In this document: positions 52,401 to 64,000 of the stretch, in pieces
Layout: each line of letters begins with the position of its first letter
Position numbering within the stretch: the first letter of the stretch is position 1
NCBI GenBank assembly: GCA_009869945.1
Contig: WIXG01000183.1
Location: 92,478 to 156,477, forward strand
Length of the DNA stretch: 64,000 nt
Source: Mesaphorura yosii
Lineage: Eukaryota > Arthropoda > Collembola > Poduromorpha > Tullbergiidae
Reading direction: 5' to 3'
Translations under genes and position numbers: made by a program
Notes under the pieces: generated by a model
What the model was told of the DNA's origin: nothing
The model's database searches: none
Seen by the model: the letters and a program-made list of their open reading frames with translations, nothing else

Positions 52401-55400
52401 TTCGACCGGGTGAATTACAGCCACCATCACAAAAAGACGCGCATGGTGGGAAACACGCGTACGCAGCACACAGCGACAGGAAGAGGTAGATTAGAGGGAT
52501 GCTGAAGCAAGATCAATTTCTCGAGTGTGAGATTTTGTGGCGAGACGCAATATTTCGCCATCGTCATCGAACACAGCTGAAATGACAAACTGCACATATC
52601 ATTGCCTCTTGTCGTGGGCTCAATTGGGTGGAAGAGCATGCACGAAACACTTCAATCAATTTTGATTTAGGAATAGATGGATTGCCCTCAGTTTTCCATC
52701 TCCCGTGATTAAATGCAGCAGAGCCCGCACCCGCCCGGCTACTCTCGCCTCTTGCGTTTGGAGGTGATAAATTCATGCAAGGCGCTCGAATACATCTTTC
52801 TTGAATTTTGACGTAAATATATCGCATATCTCCAATCCACTCAAAAATATGACACAGAGAAAGAATGCGATGCGCAATCTCTTGAAGTTTTGTGCACCTT
52901 TCCTTACCACTGAGAAGATTAGATCACTTCCAAGCAATACAAAGGTGAAGAAGAGATTATATCACTACTTTTATTTCAAATTACATAAAGCGAAAGAAGC
53001 ACAACCAAATTAGGCGGAGAAGACAGGGAATTTTTTCCTTTACTGTGTGAAAATAAAAGTCCGTCGCTCTGTGACTGCGACTGTCCTTTTATTATATTTG
53101 AGCTCTCAAAGTTCTCATTCAAATTTGGGGATAAGCAGTTTGTTCGTATTAGTTGCAATCTTTCGCCAAACACCGCCACTCCAATCTGCCAGGCTTCGTG
53201 CGTGCGGCTAGCTGGCTTTGTGCCGTTCCTCGGTCTTAAATGAACTGTTTTTGTGTGTCCCCGAACTCGAGTGGATAAACGTGAAAGATGTGATTTTTAA
53301 GACAAAAGAACAAGAGTTTCTCATTCTCATAAATACATATAAAACGGAAGGTACGGAACAAAAGAAGACGGAGCGAAGGTGGTTTGTTCTAATCTCTTCG
53401 TGCAATCTCTTCCCATTCGCTCTTTATTTATACAAGTTGTCGTTGTCCGCTTGTCTTTTCCCGTTATTGTGCGCGGGATATTACGCACTCGAATGAACAT
53501 GACAACTCTCTGGCACAAACGCGGCGAATATTCTACCAATTTACTTTTATCTCGTTTCATTAAATACATGTACGGGCAACAATACAAAAAACAAAAGAGT
53601 TAGACGAGACAAAAAGTCACATCTCACTTCGACTGAGTAGCATCGACTGGCTGCCGTCGTGCAGAAGCTTTGACAGGCAGAGGACTCGAGTACAATTAAA
53701 CTAGAAAGTGGCGTAGGCAGTTTTGTTCGTCTTGTCCAATGTATCTAAATTCCTGCGCTTTTAAACTGCTGAATGCGGCTGGACGGCTGGCCTGTGGACG
53801 ACTAAAATGTGAGAAATTGTTGGGTTTAATTTTTTATCATTAATAAGCAATACGTTTCACTCTCCTCTTCTGTTAATGAAAGTTTGTGCATTTTTCCGGA
53901 GGAAATTCCCGCAAGGTTACAAGCGTCCTTCCTTTAAGTCTTCGTTACTCCCCAACCTCGGAGCCGAAAGTATGAAACCGAACAAAATGGGTCTGGCATG
54001 CACCGTGACACCGAGTTCGTATTTCCTGATTCCCGAATCTCGGAGGGCTCATTAGGCACGCATGCACTCTTCCCCGACCGACCTACTTTGTGCTGCTTTA
54101 ATTTCCTTCTTAAAATTCCCAAACTTCATCAAAAATTATTATTTACTTACTTCGCGCAGCGCTTCAGGGCGAAATATCCAACCTGAAACTTCATTACAAT
54201 CATTTTCTTCCTCTGATGTCGGCATCAGCAAAAGTCAAAAGAAATCAGTCTTCAGAGGTGCATTACAAGCTTGTAAACCATGTTGAAGGAAAATCAGAAT
54301 AGCGAATGGGAAAACGAAGATCATCGGATCGTTGACGCAGTTGAATCAACGTCGAAATGAGTGAATATACCCCAATTGCAATCGAATGATACGCCGTCAA
54401 ATTCTATGCTTATCTGACGCCCGCCCCGCAATTTCACGAAAAATCCAACTTTCATAAAATCTTCTCTCGCGTCGAAGTCTAACGAACCCTTTAAGCATTA
54501 CAAAGAGACTTTATCCTCTGACTGTCTTGCCTTGCCGATTCATTCGCTGATTCGCTATTTTTCGTTCGAGGATAGTGAATTGAAATACTCGGTTTTATTC
54601 TCGTAGTTTAGTTTTTATGACGCTTTCCACAGACGTATTTCGGGGCCGACAACAAGAAACATCCCATTGATCATGAATCTCGTCATAAAACATGCGTCTC
54701 GTCAATTCGAGCTGAAGCTGAGAGCATTATAAGAAAGCATAATAAAATCTAGAATGTTTATTGGCAGATGCCCGGAAGTGAATCATTTTTGTACGGAGTA
54801 GCACATCACATCACTAAGCACAAGCTGACGCTTATAGTAAGTGTACCAGAAATAGGAAATACGAAACTAGAGCTCCTCAGTATTTACACCCCTCGCGGGA
54901 AGACCTTGGGGCTGTGGAGTTTGGAGAAATGCTTGCGTGAAGGTTCAGTGAGTTTAGTCTGAGATTACAACAAATTCTGTTTCTGCTCGTTTTCTTGTAC
55001 AATAATTGTAAATTCTAATTTAATTAAGTAAACCAGCACAACCCCGCTAACACTGTGTTCAAATCTCTTCACGTGACGGCATTTAGCATGTTTCGGGTAT
55101 TTTAAAGGCAGGGAATTTGCGAACTTGCGAGTTGAGTGCTCCCTTTCTTAAAGTCGGCCTAGAAAATGCTTTAAAGTCCTAAGATACATTTTGAAAAAGA
55201 AAGTCTCCCCGACAAAAGTAAAATTGAAAATGCGCATGCTTTCTTTCTTACGAAAGGTGGTTGTTATTATAAATATCACAGTTTCTAGGCTGTAACATGA
55301 GCCATACAGCCATTTAGTCTAGAAGCGGGTATTGGCTCACTCTAATGGCCGTGGCGAGACCGAGCGTAGGCTTTGCATTATGGATACGACTGTTGAAAGA

Positions 55401-58321
55401 GTAGTTCGAGCAGAGAGTGAGCACAGAAGTCGTCGTACAAGTGGAGGGACAAGATCAAGATGATAAAGAATTCTGGTCAAGTAGCGACATTCTCATAAAG
55501 GATGAGGTGAAAACTTAATGGCAATGACTTCGATAAATCTTTTCTGTGGTTTGGTTTTCTTTTCTCTCATCTCAGCGCCCGGTCGCCGCTCTTTTCTGAT
55601 TTCCTCGTCTTTTTCCGTATTGTTCCATTTCTCAATCTTTTCCCACATCTTCGCCCGCCGTCGCCGCATTCCTCCAGCCAAGCCAGCCAGCTATTGTTGG
55701 AGTCCAACCAACTTGCGTTGCTCGATGAAGACTCCAAGACAAAGGAGCTGGCCAGACACTGAGCGAACATTTTGTAAGCGAACTACGACGACTAGGAATG
55801 CCTGCACACGCCGGAGTGAGTACGTTAGGAGAAGAAATCACTGCCCTCGAGATTCATTCATGAAAATATGCCGATTGCTCATAACATCAAAGTGCACCAA
55901 GGCAGGAATGCAATTCTTCTTCCAATCAATGTGCTTCGCGCCTTTTCATTAACTGACAACTCATTTCGGACTGGCTAAACAAAGCGAGCGACCTGACAAA
56001 TACGGCATGTTGGCTAGGGTTAACGTACAATCAGACTGCATGAGCGCCAAAGCCAACAACTGGCTGAGGAAAACTCATCTCGCATGAAGAAAACTTCTGG
56101 CGAACATTTTCTCATTTCTCCTGCTATGACGGCCGACACAATGAAAATTGTATACGTGTACAAGCACTCGCCCGTAGAATTCATAACTAAGTTTGCTTTC
56201 AATCTACCTCGCCGCTGCTTATCCTCAAGAAACACCTTCAAGCTTAATAATTTTTCTCATTGCTGTTGTCTTACGTATATCAGCAACCATTTTTCTATTT
56301 TCTCTGCCAAGGGATTGAGCGGGATCTGAGCCTAATGTGTCTTGGTTCATGACGCCTAAACCGTCTTAATACCTGCCAGTGCATTATGTATTTACCCTTT
56401 CCATCCAGCAACACAAACACACAAATGCGAGCACGAAGCACGAACTTTGAGCAAAAATATGAAGGCTTCCTCGTCTTTTTCTTTTCCGTGGCTTTCTTTT
56501 CTTCTCTGCACTTAACATTTACTTTGCTCCACTTTTTCTCGTTAATATTTTGCTCCCTTCTTCTACGCTTCTCTACGCCCCGCGTGCTCTTGCAGCAGCG
56601 TCCAGCAGCAGTTATGACCTCACCTCGGGCTTCGGAGATGGGAAACAATTGTTTAGAATTCAATGTACGTGAGAGCTATATTTTGAGAAATATTGCCGCA
56701 TTTCGTGTGTGGAGAAAGCAATAAGAGAAATAAGTGAAAATAAGAAAAACTACCACCAAAAGCAAAGCACACATTGTTCTCTTTGTGCTTGCTTCGCTGG
56801 ACGACGCCATACATTCTAATTTAGACGAATTATATCACATTACATTGCACCGAAGTACGAGTGAATGGACGACATAAAGCCGACTGCAGCAGCTGATGCG
56901 CCTGCCTTTGGGTAAGCCAGTGTCTCGGCCCTTTTCGTGTGTTTTCCCCACACTGCCCAAACCCCGAAGAGTCATTTAATTGAATAGCCAGCTGGATTAC
57001 TTTTACTTTCCTGGTAGACAAACGTCACCTTCCGTGCAGTGTGCAGGTCTTTAATGCCTCATTTAACAAATTCTCGCCTCCGTGGCGATATTTGCCTGTC
57101 TTTAGAGATCGTCGTTTCTTTCTGAATGTCAGCCAAGCACGATGATGGACAAGCGAAAGCAAAGCACATTCTTTCATCCCTTCATTACTTGGAGCCCAAA
57201 GTGCAAAGGAGAACGAGGCGGAGAAGGAAGGAGTGGCACATTTGTAAGGGTCAAGGAATTAGAATATCATCTTCATACTCAAATCAATCAAAGTCAATTC
57301 CTATTTTTCTTCGAGAGTAGATAAAAAATGGAAGGTCTGAGTAATAACTCCAGAGCAAACTTCTTTTCAGACCCCGTAAGAGCGAGCCAAGCCATCATTT
57401 CTGTGATGTGAAATAATGCTGGTGGACATGAGCCTATAACATTATTCAGAGATCATGGAAATTGTAGCGTCTTGCACCGGCAGCGCCTCAAAGGAAAAGC
57501 AGCGCAGTTCCAGCTTCATGGAGAAAATTGACTAGCGGCCGGCTCAATGAAGTGCAGCAGTACTGCGGAGGACGTTCTGCCCTCTGACAGCCGTGAATCG
57601 TATTTTCCACGCTCCAAAAATTGCCGAGGGTGTTTCTTCTGTAATGCCTTATTTCCTTTTTGTAATGTCCAGTTCGACATTCCCTTCGATTTTAATGTAA
57701 TCGATCGTTCTTTCTTTTAGAGTCATTTATTAATTTTAATTGTATTAAGCATTGCGATTCTCTATCTTTACATTTATGCATTTGCTGGAAGAAATCAAAA
57801 TAATTCTGCTCCAAGTTCGAGTTGCGCATACTGAAAAAAAAATGCACAAGGAAAGATGAGAGCGAGCTCAATCACTACACCCGAGGTATATTTTGATATC
57901 CGGCTGTCATCTGCTGGACAGGAAGAAGAAACAGCTTCTCCTGCTCTTCGACACTTGTGTAAAGAGTGAGCGCAACACAAAGTAAATACTCATTCAGTGC
58001 AGTTGCAGTGAGTAAACGTTCACTCACCTCACACGTCGACTGACAAAACCAATGGAGTACATGCGCTCTAAATACTGAGATCAGACAATTAACAATTATA
58101 ACCCAGTAGGACTTGGACCTATTAGGTAGTATTAGTTCGTATAAACCACCAACGATTTAGTGGATAGTCAGAATTACAGAATTAGGGCTGAATCTGGAAC
58201 TCGGAAATGAGTCAGCTGATGCAAAAGACTCAACAAAACTTACCATCCGAAAGTAAGATTCTCTGTTACCGAATTTATTGTAAGGCCTGCCATTAATTAG
58301 GTTCTAATTGGATTCCATAGG

Positions 58322-59261
58322 ATGAGTGAGCCTACATGGAACCGGAGCGACGACGAGGGTGATGCATTCTTCAGGCGCCAGTCGGCAATCTTAGTTAGAA
58401 ACGTGGATCACGTGCAGCAAAAGTACAATTGGGATTGCGGAGTGGCTGCAGTGGCAATGTGTTTAAATCACACTCAAAGAGCGGATATGTTCGCAAATTT
58501 GCACTTCTTCCAATCCAATGACCAGACAGGGTTCGACACGAGGTGCTTTGGCTACATATTTTTTACATGTTGGAAAAGTTTGGCATACTTGATTGAAAAT
58601 TTTTTGATTAATACATTTTCAATTGCAGTACCTGGACGATTGATCTATGCTACATTTTATCATACTTTGACATCAAGTGCACTATTTACACTTCCGTACT
58701 CGGAGTGAACCCAGACCTGAAGAAGGAAGCATTCTACAGCGAAGTCGTTTATCGGGTAATTTGTAGTTTGTGCTTTTCTTAACTGGGATGCACTGCGGTG
58801 GAATTATTTTGTGTTTACTAACTTGACTGCAGGATACAGCTCGGGTGTCTAGGCTGTTCGAAGAAAGTGAGAAGCACGGAATAACGGCCGTAAAGCAAAT
58901 CTTGCCAATGACAACCTTGATCGATTTATTACGTACGACGGGTCCCTTGATTGTTCTTGTCAATTCAAATCTGCTATGCTGCATAGATTGCCCGTGGAAC
59001 TTTATCGAGTCGTGCTTGCCTTGCCACGCTGGCACCAACACGTATCAGGGTCACTATGTTCTTGCCGTGGGGTACGATCAAGACAAGAAGTTGATTTACT
59101 ACCGAAATCCTACATACACATCACGTAAGAACTTAACATACTTTACAACAACCAGCAAGCACGAATTGCGAATGGCTAAATGTTTTGGTGTGATCTACTA
59201 CAGGAATTTGTCGAATGTCGTTACTGAATTTCGATTTGGCTCGATCATCGTTCGGAACTGA
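58322..59261 (+). CDS. GUCD1: Guanylyl cyclase domain-containing protein 1 (GUCD1), complete
   Basis: Three exons (58322-58542, 58629-58755, 58833-59261) encode 258 residues, close to the human protein of about 240. The family (Guanylate_cyc_2 in Pfam) is named for weak similarity to guanylyl cyclases, but its motifs resemble a papain-like cysteine-protease fold; its substrate is not known to me. Visible motifs are NWDCG (Cys39), WTIDL after the first intron, LGV plus FYS in exon 2, IVLVNS, a Cys-rich stretch CCIDCPW...CLPC, YQGHYVL (His190) and YRNP (Asn208), all in the family order. Introns are 86 and 77 bp. The first donor (GTGCTT) is weak, but skipping it loses the conserved WTIDL block. 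The second intron has an ideal TACTAAC branch site. The ATG at 58322 directly follows an AG, so a 5' untranslated intron ending at 58320 is possible. No clear AATAAA was seen in the next 700 bp. Confidence 0.93.
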
Positions 59262-62200
59262 CCATGACATCATATCTGTCCACATCGAACGCAATTAATT
59301 AAGGAAATCATACATGCAGCTGGCCTGCTTGAGATTCCACATTGAGGCCATCGCTAACTAGTCAAACAAGAAAGATTCCAGTTTCATTTACGAAACAACT
59401 CGGTTCACGAATTTTTATCTTGAAAAGAATTGTAAACTTTAGAATTCTTACACACTGAAGCCCTGGTTAGCCGTTTACCAATTCCATGCAACATGTTTTG
59501 TAGTCTAGTTCTAGTTGTTCTAGTCTGTCCTACTACTTTCCACTACTTTTTTATTTTTTAAGTTGACCTTAGATAAATCTGCTAAATTGATTCTTGGTAG
59601 TCGTTTCTTGATTTTGAATCACACGGCTAGTATTTATTACCAATAACCAATTGCTATAATTTATATATGAACTGCCAGAAGAGTGCTATAATTTTATAAT
59701 AGAGATCGACACAGCAATTGCTTTGCCACAATTCAGCACTTCAATTCGATTAATTTAGAGAAGTAACTAATTCCCACTAGTGAGAAATATTTTGTGACTT
59801 TTAGTAGCCTGAGATAAGTGTAAAATTATTGACAATCTGAGTTAGTTCGGATATCAAATCCAAAACTTCCAACCAATTTTAGCTTGCATCTGTTATCTTT
59901 CCTTCCACTGTCTGCATTCTTACACGATGTGTCTTAGAGAAGTCTTGTCTCTGTGATATTTATTATTTAGTTTATACCTAAAAAAACCGGTCGATCACTC
60001 GCTGATCAACTCGACCATGATTTGGGAATAATAACTTAAATCACTGTTTTGCATTTCTTCTAAAACAGATTCTAGACTCGCATCTCATTTATTTATTGCA
60101 AAGCGTAAGGCTTACACTTCGCCATGCTTCTTTTCAGAGGTCCACAGTTGGTGTCGATGTTGTCGACGCGCAAAAAGGGCATCATCGGCTTATTTTCTTT
60201 TTGTCTAATCTGAACATTCTGCCGTTTGCCCCATAAAATAGCGTTTTGATGTCAAATGGGAAAAGCAGCGCACTGCGTACGAGTACGTCTTGAGGCTTAT
60301 AAACGCAAGTGGTTTACATAACTTTGGAGTGTTTATTCGAAGCAGCGCAGCGAGGAGCGTCTCGGATAGAATCTCACAACCACAGTCAGAATGGCATAGC
60401 ATCGCGCGGCGCCGCATCTCCGTTTCCACTAAATGGTTCCGCTCCAGACGCGTTTGCGAGAGTCGCAAAGTGGAAATCCATTTGGCTTTTACTTTTATAC
60501 GAGCAAACTCGTCCGCGAGAGTCTCAGTTGGCTGATGGTGCTTCAGCAGAAAGTTTCTTTCTTTCCAAACGCTACCTTGACTTTCACGGGCAGCCGGCAT
60601 ACACGTTGAGACTGCGCGTGAAAAGTGAGAAAGTGACTTTCCATTTAAGAAAGACGACGTCTGACATTTTAACGCCACGCCACTAAATAAATTAAGAATC
60701 CAGTTTGCCATTTTCAATATTGAATCAAGTCTAAGCATAAACTGAACCATTGTCATTGAAGTTTTACGCTTAAAAAATCCTTCGCCATTTTGCTGTGAAA
60801 TCCGGTTATACATTTTGTTGGGCAATGACAAAGAAGTTTACGTGAAGTGGTGACGAATTGCTAGGAGCAATTGGCGATTGGCAGTTGATGCTCATAAGGA
60901 TTAGATTTGGCGTGCATTCCGTGCATTTGACAGAGAAATCCATCGCATTTTAAGACAAAGCAACAGGGAACGAGAGGTTAGTCAATAATTTACAACCGTC
61001 CTGCTTATTTTCTTTTACCCCATTTGTGGTTTATTTCGAATATTTTAATAAAAATTGCATAGTATTCCTCGTTGCCGTAATTGGTGAGCGGTGTACTAAA
61101 AATGTTTTGACAACAAGTATTGCTACACTGTATTTGACAATTTACAATGAAATACTAGCTGTTAAACATCTCTCATCGTCATCGCCGTCGTGTTATGGAT
61201 ACTTGGAAGGTTTCTTTAAGCATCATGCTAAGGCTAACTTCTAAACTCATTCATAATTCAGGCCTTTCAATGTGATCCAGTTCTCAGTGTGATGTCTTTT
61301 ACTGTTGTCGCGTCGGGTAGAAAATACCAAGCATGGTGATTGATTGGGTATTTCAGCCATCCGATTGTGAAGTGATTAAAAGCGCGTCTCGCTCCGCCAA
61401 CCTTCGTTTGCGTGTGTCATGCGTCGTGCATAATCGACGTCGTTGATAACGCGCATTTCTTCAAACAGTTGAGTTTGACAAGGCCAGACAAGTTTGCTGA
61501 AAAGCTAAAGTCAAAGTCAAAGCAGTCGCAGTTGTTATCTGGCACTCGTGCCTGTCTTGCGGCGTGGCATTACACTTGAAGACGAGAAGTTGACTCATGC
61601 TCAGTCGAACCCAGACAACTCGTAATGATAATAGTTATCTGGTTTACATAAAAAAAATTCAATATCCGGTTGATGGCCGCAAGAAAGTAAACACGCGTTC
61701 AGTTGTCTCTTCTAACTGCAAGTACTGCGCTGGACGATTCTGCTTGTTGCTTCCTTCCACCTTCCACGTGATTGATTCATTACCAAAAGTACTACAAATT
61801 TTTCTGGAAAACCGAAAACCGAACAGACACAGACGTTAAATTCTCAGCAGCATGCGGCATACGAAAACTTTAACAGCTAATTGATAATGATAATGATAGC
61901 AGATCAACTGACTTAAGATCAAGAAGAATTATCGCTGTAACCAGAGATTATAAATTTTGGCGTGGGTATTGATCCCGGATATTTATTTCAATGGCCAACT
62001 CCAGCAAAGCATTAAGCATGTGCAGTCAATTGTGGCAAGAACAGGCTGCATTTTGCTGGCGTGACCTGGCGACTGGACTGGGATGGGACTTATTGAAGAT
62101 AATTGATTTGTAACCCCATGACTTTGCCCATAGAAATCTGCTGCTGCTGCCCGTCGCCCGTATTTGTATTCCACGAGCAAAGTGCACCGTTTCTTTTCGT

Positions 62201-63878
62201 GATATCTGTTTCAGATAATCGAAATGAAGCGGAACAGACGAGGCTGAAATACGATTAAACTTAAACTCGGATCCTCTTACATCATCTTTCCAGTTGCCTG
62301 CCTGCCTGCCGCACAGCAGCTTGTTACATATTTATAGTGCTTGCTTGCTTCTTTTTGAGCAGACATCTTATTGAAAGTGCTGACTGGCGAAGAAGCCTCA
62401 GTCGCACAGTCGGCGCGCAAGAGACAATACATGATCGTTTTCCTTTCCGGAATAGTTACCTGCTTTCCCGAAGCTGTTCTGGGAGGCATTTTCAAGAAAA
62501 GTGCGCAAAAGTGCTCAGTTCTGAGGAATATTGGTGATTCGCAAATGGACGGTAATCGACCTGAGATCGCAGACTTCATAAAATATTTTTGAGTTTTGAG
62601 CTGGCCGGCGGCATGCAACCAGCCAAATCCTGAACAAATTTCAAAGTCTCAGATCCGCTAAAGTAGTCCAACTTGAAATTCGGTAGTACGCTGGTAGCTG
62701 AAAAACGTTTCGAGAGGTATTATCGTTCTAACATTATTGCTATAGCGCGCTTTCCTTTTCCGTTCTCGGACACGATGATTGATGGAAGAAAATACAAGTG
62801 TTCTGTGCATTGCGTATTGCGTCTGGAGCACGGGCACCTGACGTTCGTGCGAGTCGTGTCGTGTCTTTCCTGCACTTAAACAAATGCATTTGCCGTGTTG
62901 GTGCTCAGTTCACTGTCTCATTTTCAGGGATGCAATTTATATTTATAATAACGTCCTCCTTCCTTCAAGAATGTCGTTCCAAGCACTCACGGCTTAATTG
63001 AGAAAGTTTCGAGTGTGGACGTGGACGCAGGGCGAGCCCGAATGAATTTTCACGTTATGTCTCCGTTTAAAAAAATTCCCTCGAGTTTACAGGTCCGAAG
63101 ACACTGAAACTGATGATGGGCAAGGAGTAAAAAAATCTTTGTGAATGAACTAATGAACTGCTGCAATACGACCGAGAAAGAAGAGAAGACACGATTATGT
63201 AGGCTCTGAACTCCGTGTTTCTCTTTCTTGTTCGTGAATTAGACAAGAGACAGACACCATGGAGACAGAAAAGCCGCCTGCGAGTGTATCAGAGTCAAAG
63301 CGTGGAGTAAAAAAAAGGAATTTAAAGCACCGAAATGTAATTTAAGACAGCATCGTGCTTTCTCCTGTAGGAATGCAGCAGCAAGAAGAGCGTGGATAAT
63401 TGGAGCAGAATTGTTCTTGTAGTCGTTATGCTCGCATTAAGGAGTTCCTTGTCACTTTCTCTCTTCGCAATTCTTTTTATGCGTCCCCATTTGCATGTAC
63501 TTAAAGCACTCGCTGAGCTCGCATACGATTCTCATTTTCTCTTTCTTTTATGTTTCGCAGTCAGAATCCCGGTTGACCCTCATCGAGTTGGTTTTGTTAT
63601 TGTTATTAATCCTGCCTACCGCCTTCTGCCTGCTGCTTCATTACCGCCACCGTGATTGCTCCACGACGACGACTGGAAACGCACACCGTGGCACAGCAAT
63701 AAACCTCGGTAGGATTACTGAAGACGCGAGTGAAAGCACCCCCAAGAAACTATTTGGATAGAAGAAACCAACGTTCAGAACTTTCCCCACATACTTGCTT
63801 GTCTTTGCCGTGCCAGCCAGTCAGCAGCAGCACATGCAGCCCAATTCAGAATGCCACTGAGGAAGTGAACATATTCGT
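59262..63878. other. downstream region of GUCD1 without a supported gene
   Basis: The first several hundred bases, AT-rich with many short direct repeats of GTTCTAG type near 59500-59530, should be the GUCD1 3' untranslated region. A minus-strand frame at 60831-60206 (202 codons from the ATG at 60813) is the longest item; it has no domain and overlaps plus-strand frames. Nothing else could be supported. Confidence 0.5.
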
Positions 63879-64000
63879 CTGGCATCGTTGTTACTGGCAT
63901 CGTTGTTACTGGCATCGTTGTTACTGGCATCGTTGTTACTGGCATCGTTGTTACTGGCATCGTTGTTACTGGCATCGTTGTTACTGGCATCGTTGTTACT
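63879..64000. repeat. 15-bp minisatellite, about 8 identical copies, running off the window
   Basis: The unit CTGGCATCGTTGTTA is repeated without a mismatch from 63879 to the window end, so the true array is longer. Because 15 is a multiple of three, five of the six reading frames are open throughout. On the minus strand one frame reads (MPVTT)n and continues to a stop at 63775. Perfect identity points to recent expansion, or to assembly of a tandem array at a contig or window edge. Confidence 0.95.

Larger units (their letters stand above)
38985..58321. other. 19-kb stretch without a supported gene
   Basis: No known family was recognised on either strand. The longest frames (42138-42740 plus, 43724-44314 minus) have no domain. 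Three splice-bounded segments, at about 51662-51862, 54768-54947 and 55678-55762 (plus), are possible exons but cannot be joined into a gene. Small inverted repeats occur at 40071-40095, 42002-42020 and 49410-49434, an (AC)9 run at 40102-40119 and a (TTGCA)n run at 43541-43558. The right end should contain the promoter of GUCD1. Confidence 0.5.

Overview
The window is nuclear DNA of an animal, almost certainly an arthropod. Spliceosomal GT-AG introns interrupt the genes, including short ones of 77-86 bp and others above 4 kb. Coding exons cover only a few percent of the 64 kb. One gene belongs to the beaten-path (Beat) family of immunoglobulin proteins, known from arthropods. The species cannot be read from the sequence; a crustacean or a basal hexapod would fit, but that is a guess. 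There is no sign of operons, CRISPR arrays, phage or plasmid functions.

Three protein-coding genes are well supported. (1) Plus strand, 9861-12101: the 3' part (720 residues) of an SHB/SHD/SHE/SHF-type SH2 adapter, with several YxxP tyrosine motifs and a C-terminal SH2 domain split by a 78-bp intron. (2) Minus strand, 22786-13130: five exons of a Beat-like protein with two Ig domains and a hydrophobic C-terminal tail. The signal-peptide exon was not found. It converges on the adapter gene, with about 1 kb between the two stop codons. (3) Plus strand, 58322-59261: a complete three-exon GUCD1 (guanylyl cyclase domain-containing protein 1) of 258 residues with its Cys, His and Asn motif residues in place.

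The rest (1-9860, the two large Beat introns, about 24.6-58.3 kb and 59.3-63.9 kb) looks intergenic or intronic. It contains a few unassigned open frames and splice-like segments, several perfect or near-perfect inverted repeats, and at the right edge a 15-bp minisatellite that continues beyond the window. The most notable non-genic item is a 90-nt hairpin at 38895-38984 with a 20-bp stem that could be a microRNA precursor or the remnant of a small inverted-repeat element.

The genes share no obvious pathway: the adapter acts in tyrosine-kinase signalling, Beat proteins in axon guidance and cell recognition, and GUCD1 is a poorly characterised papain-fold-like protein. I found no convincing undescribed system. 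The findings list concrete loose ends.
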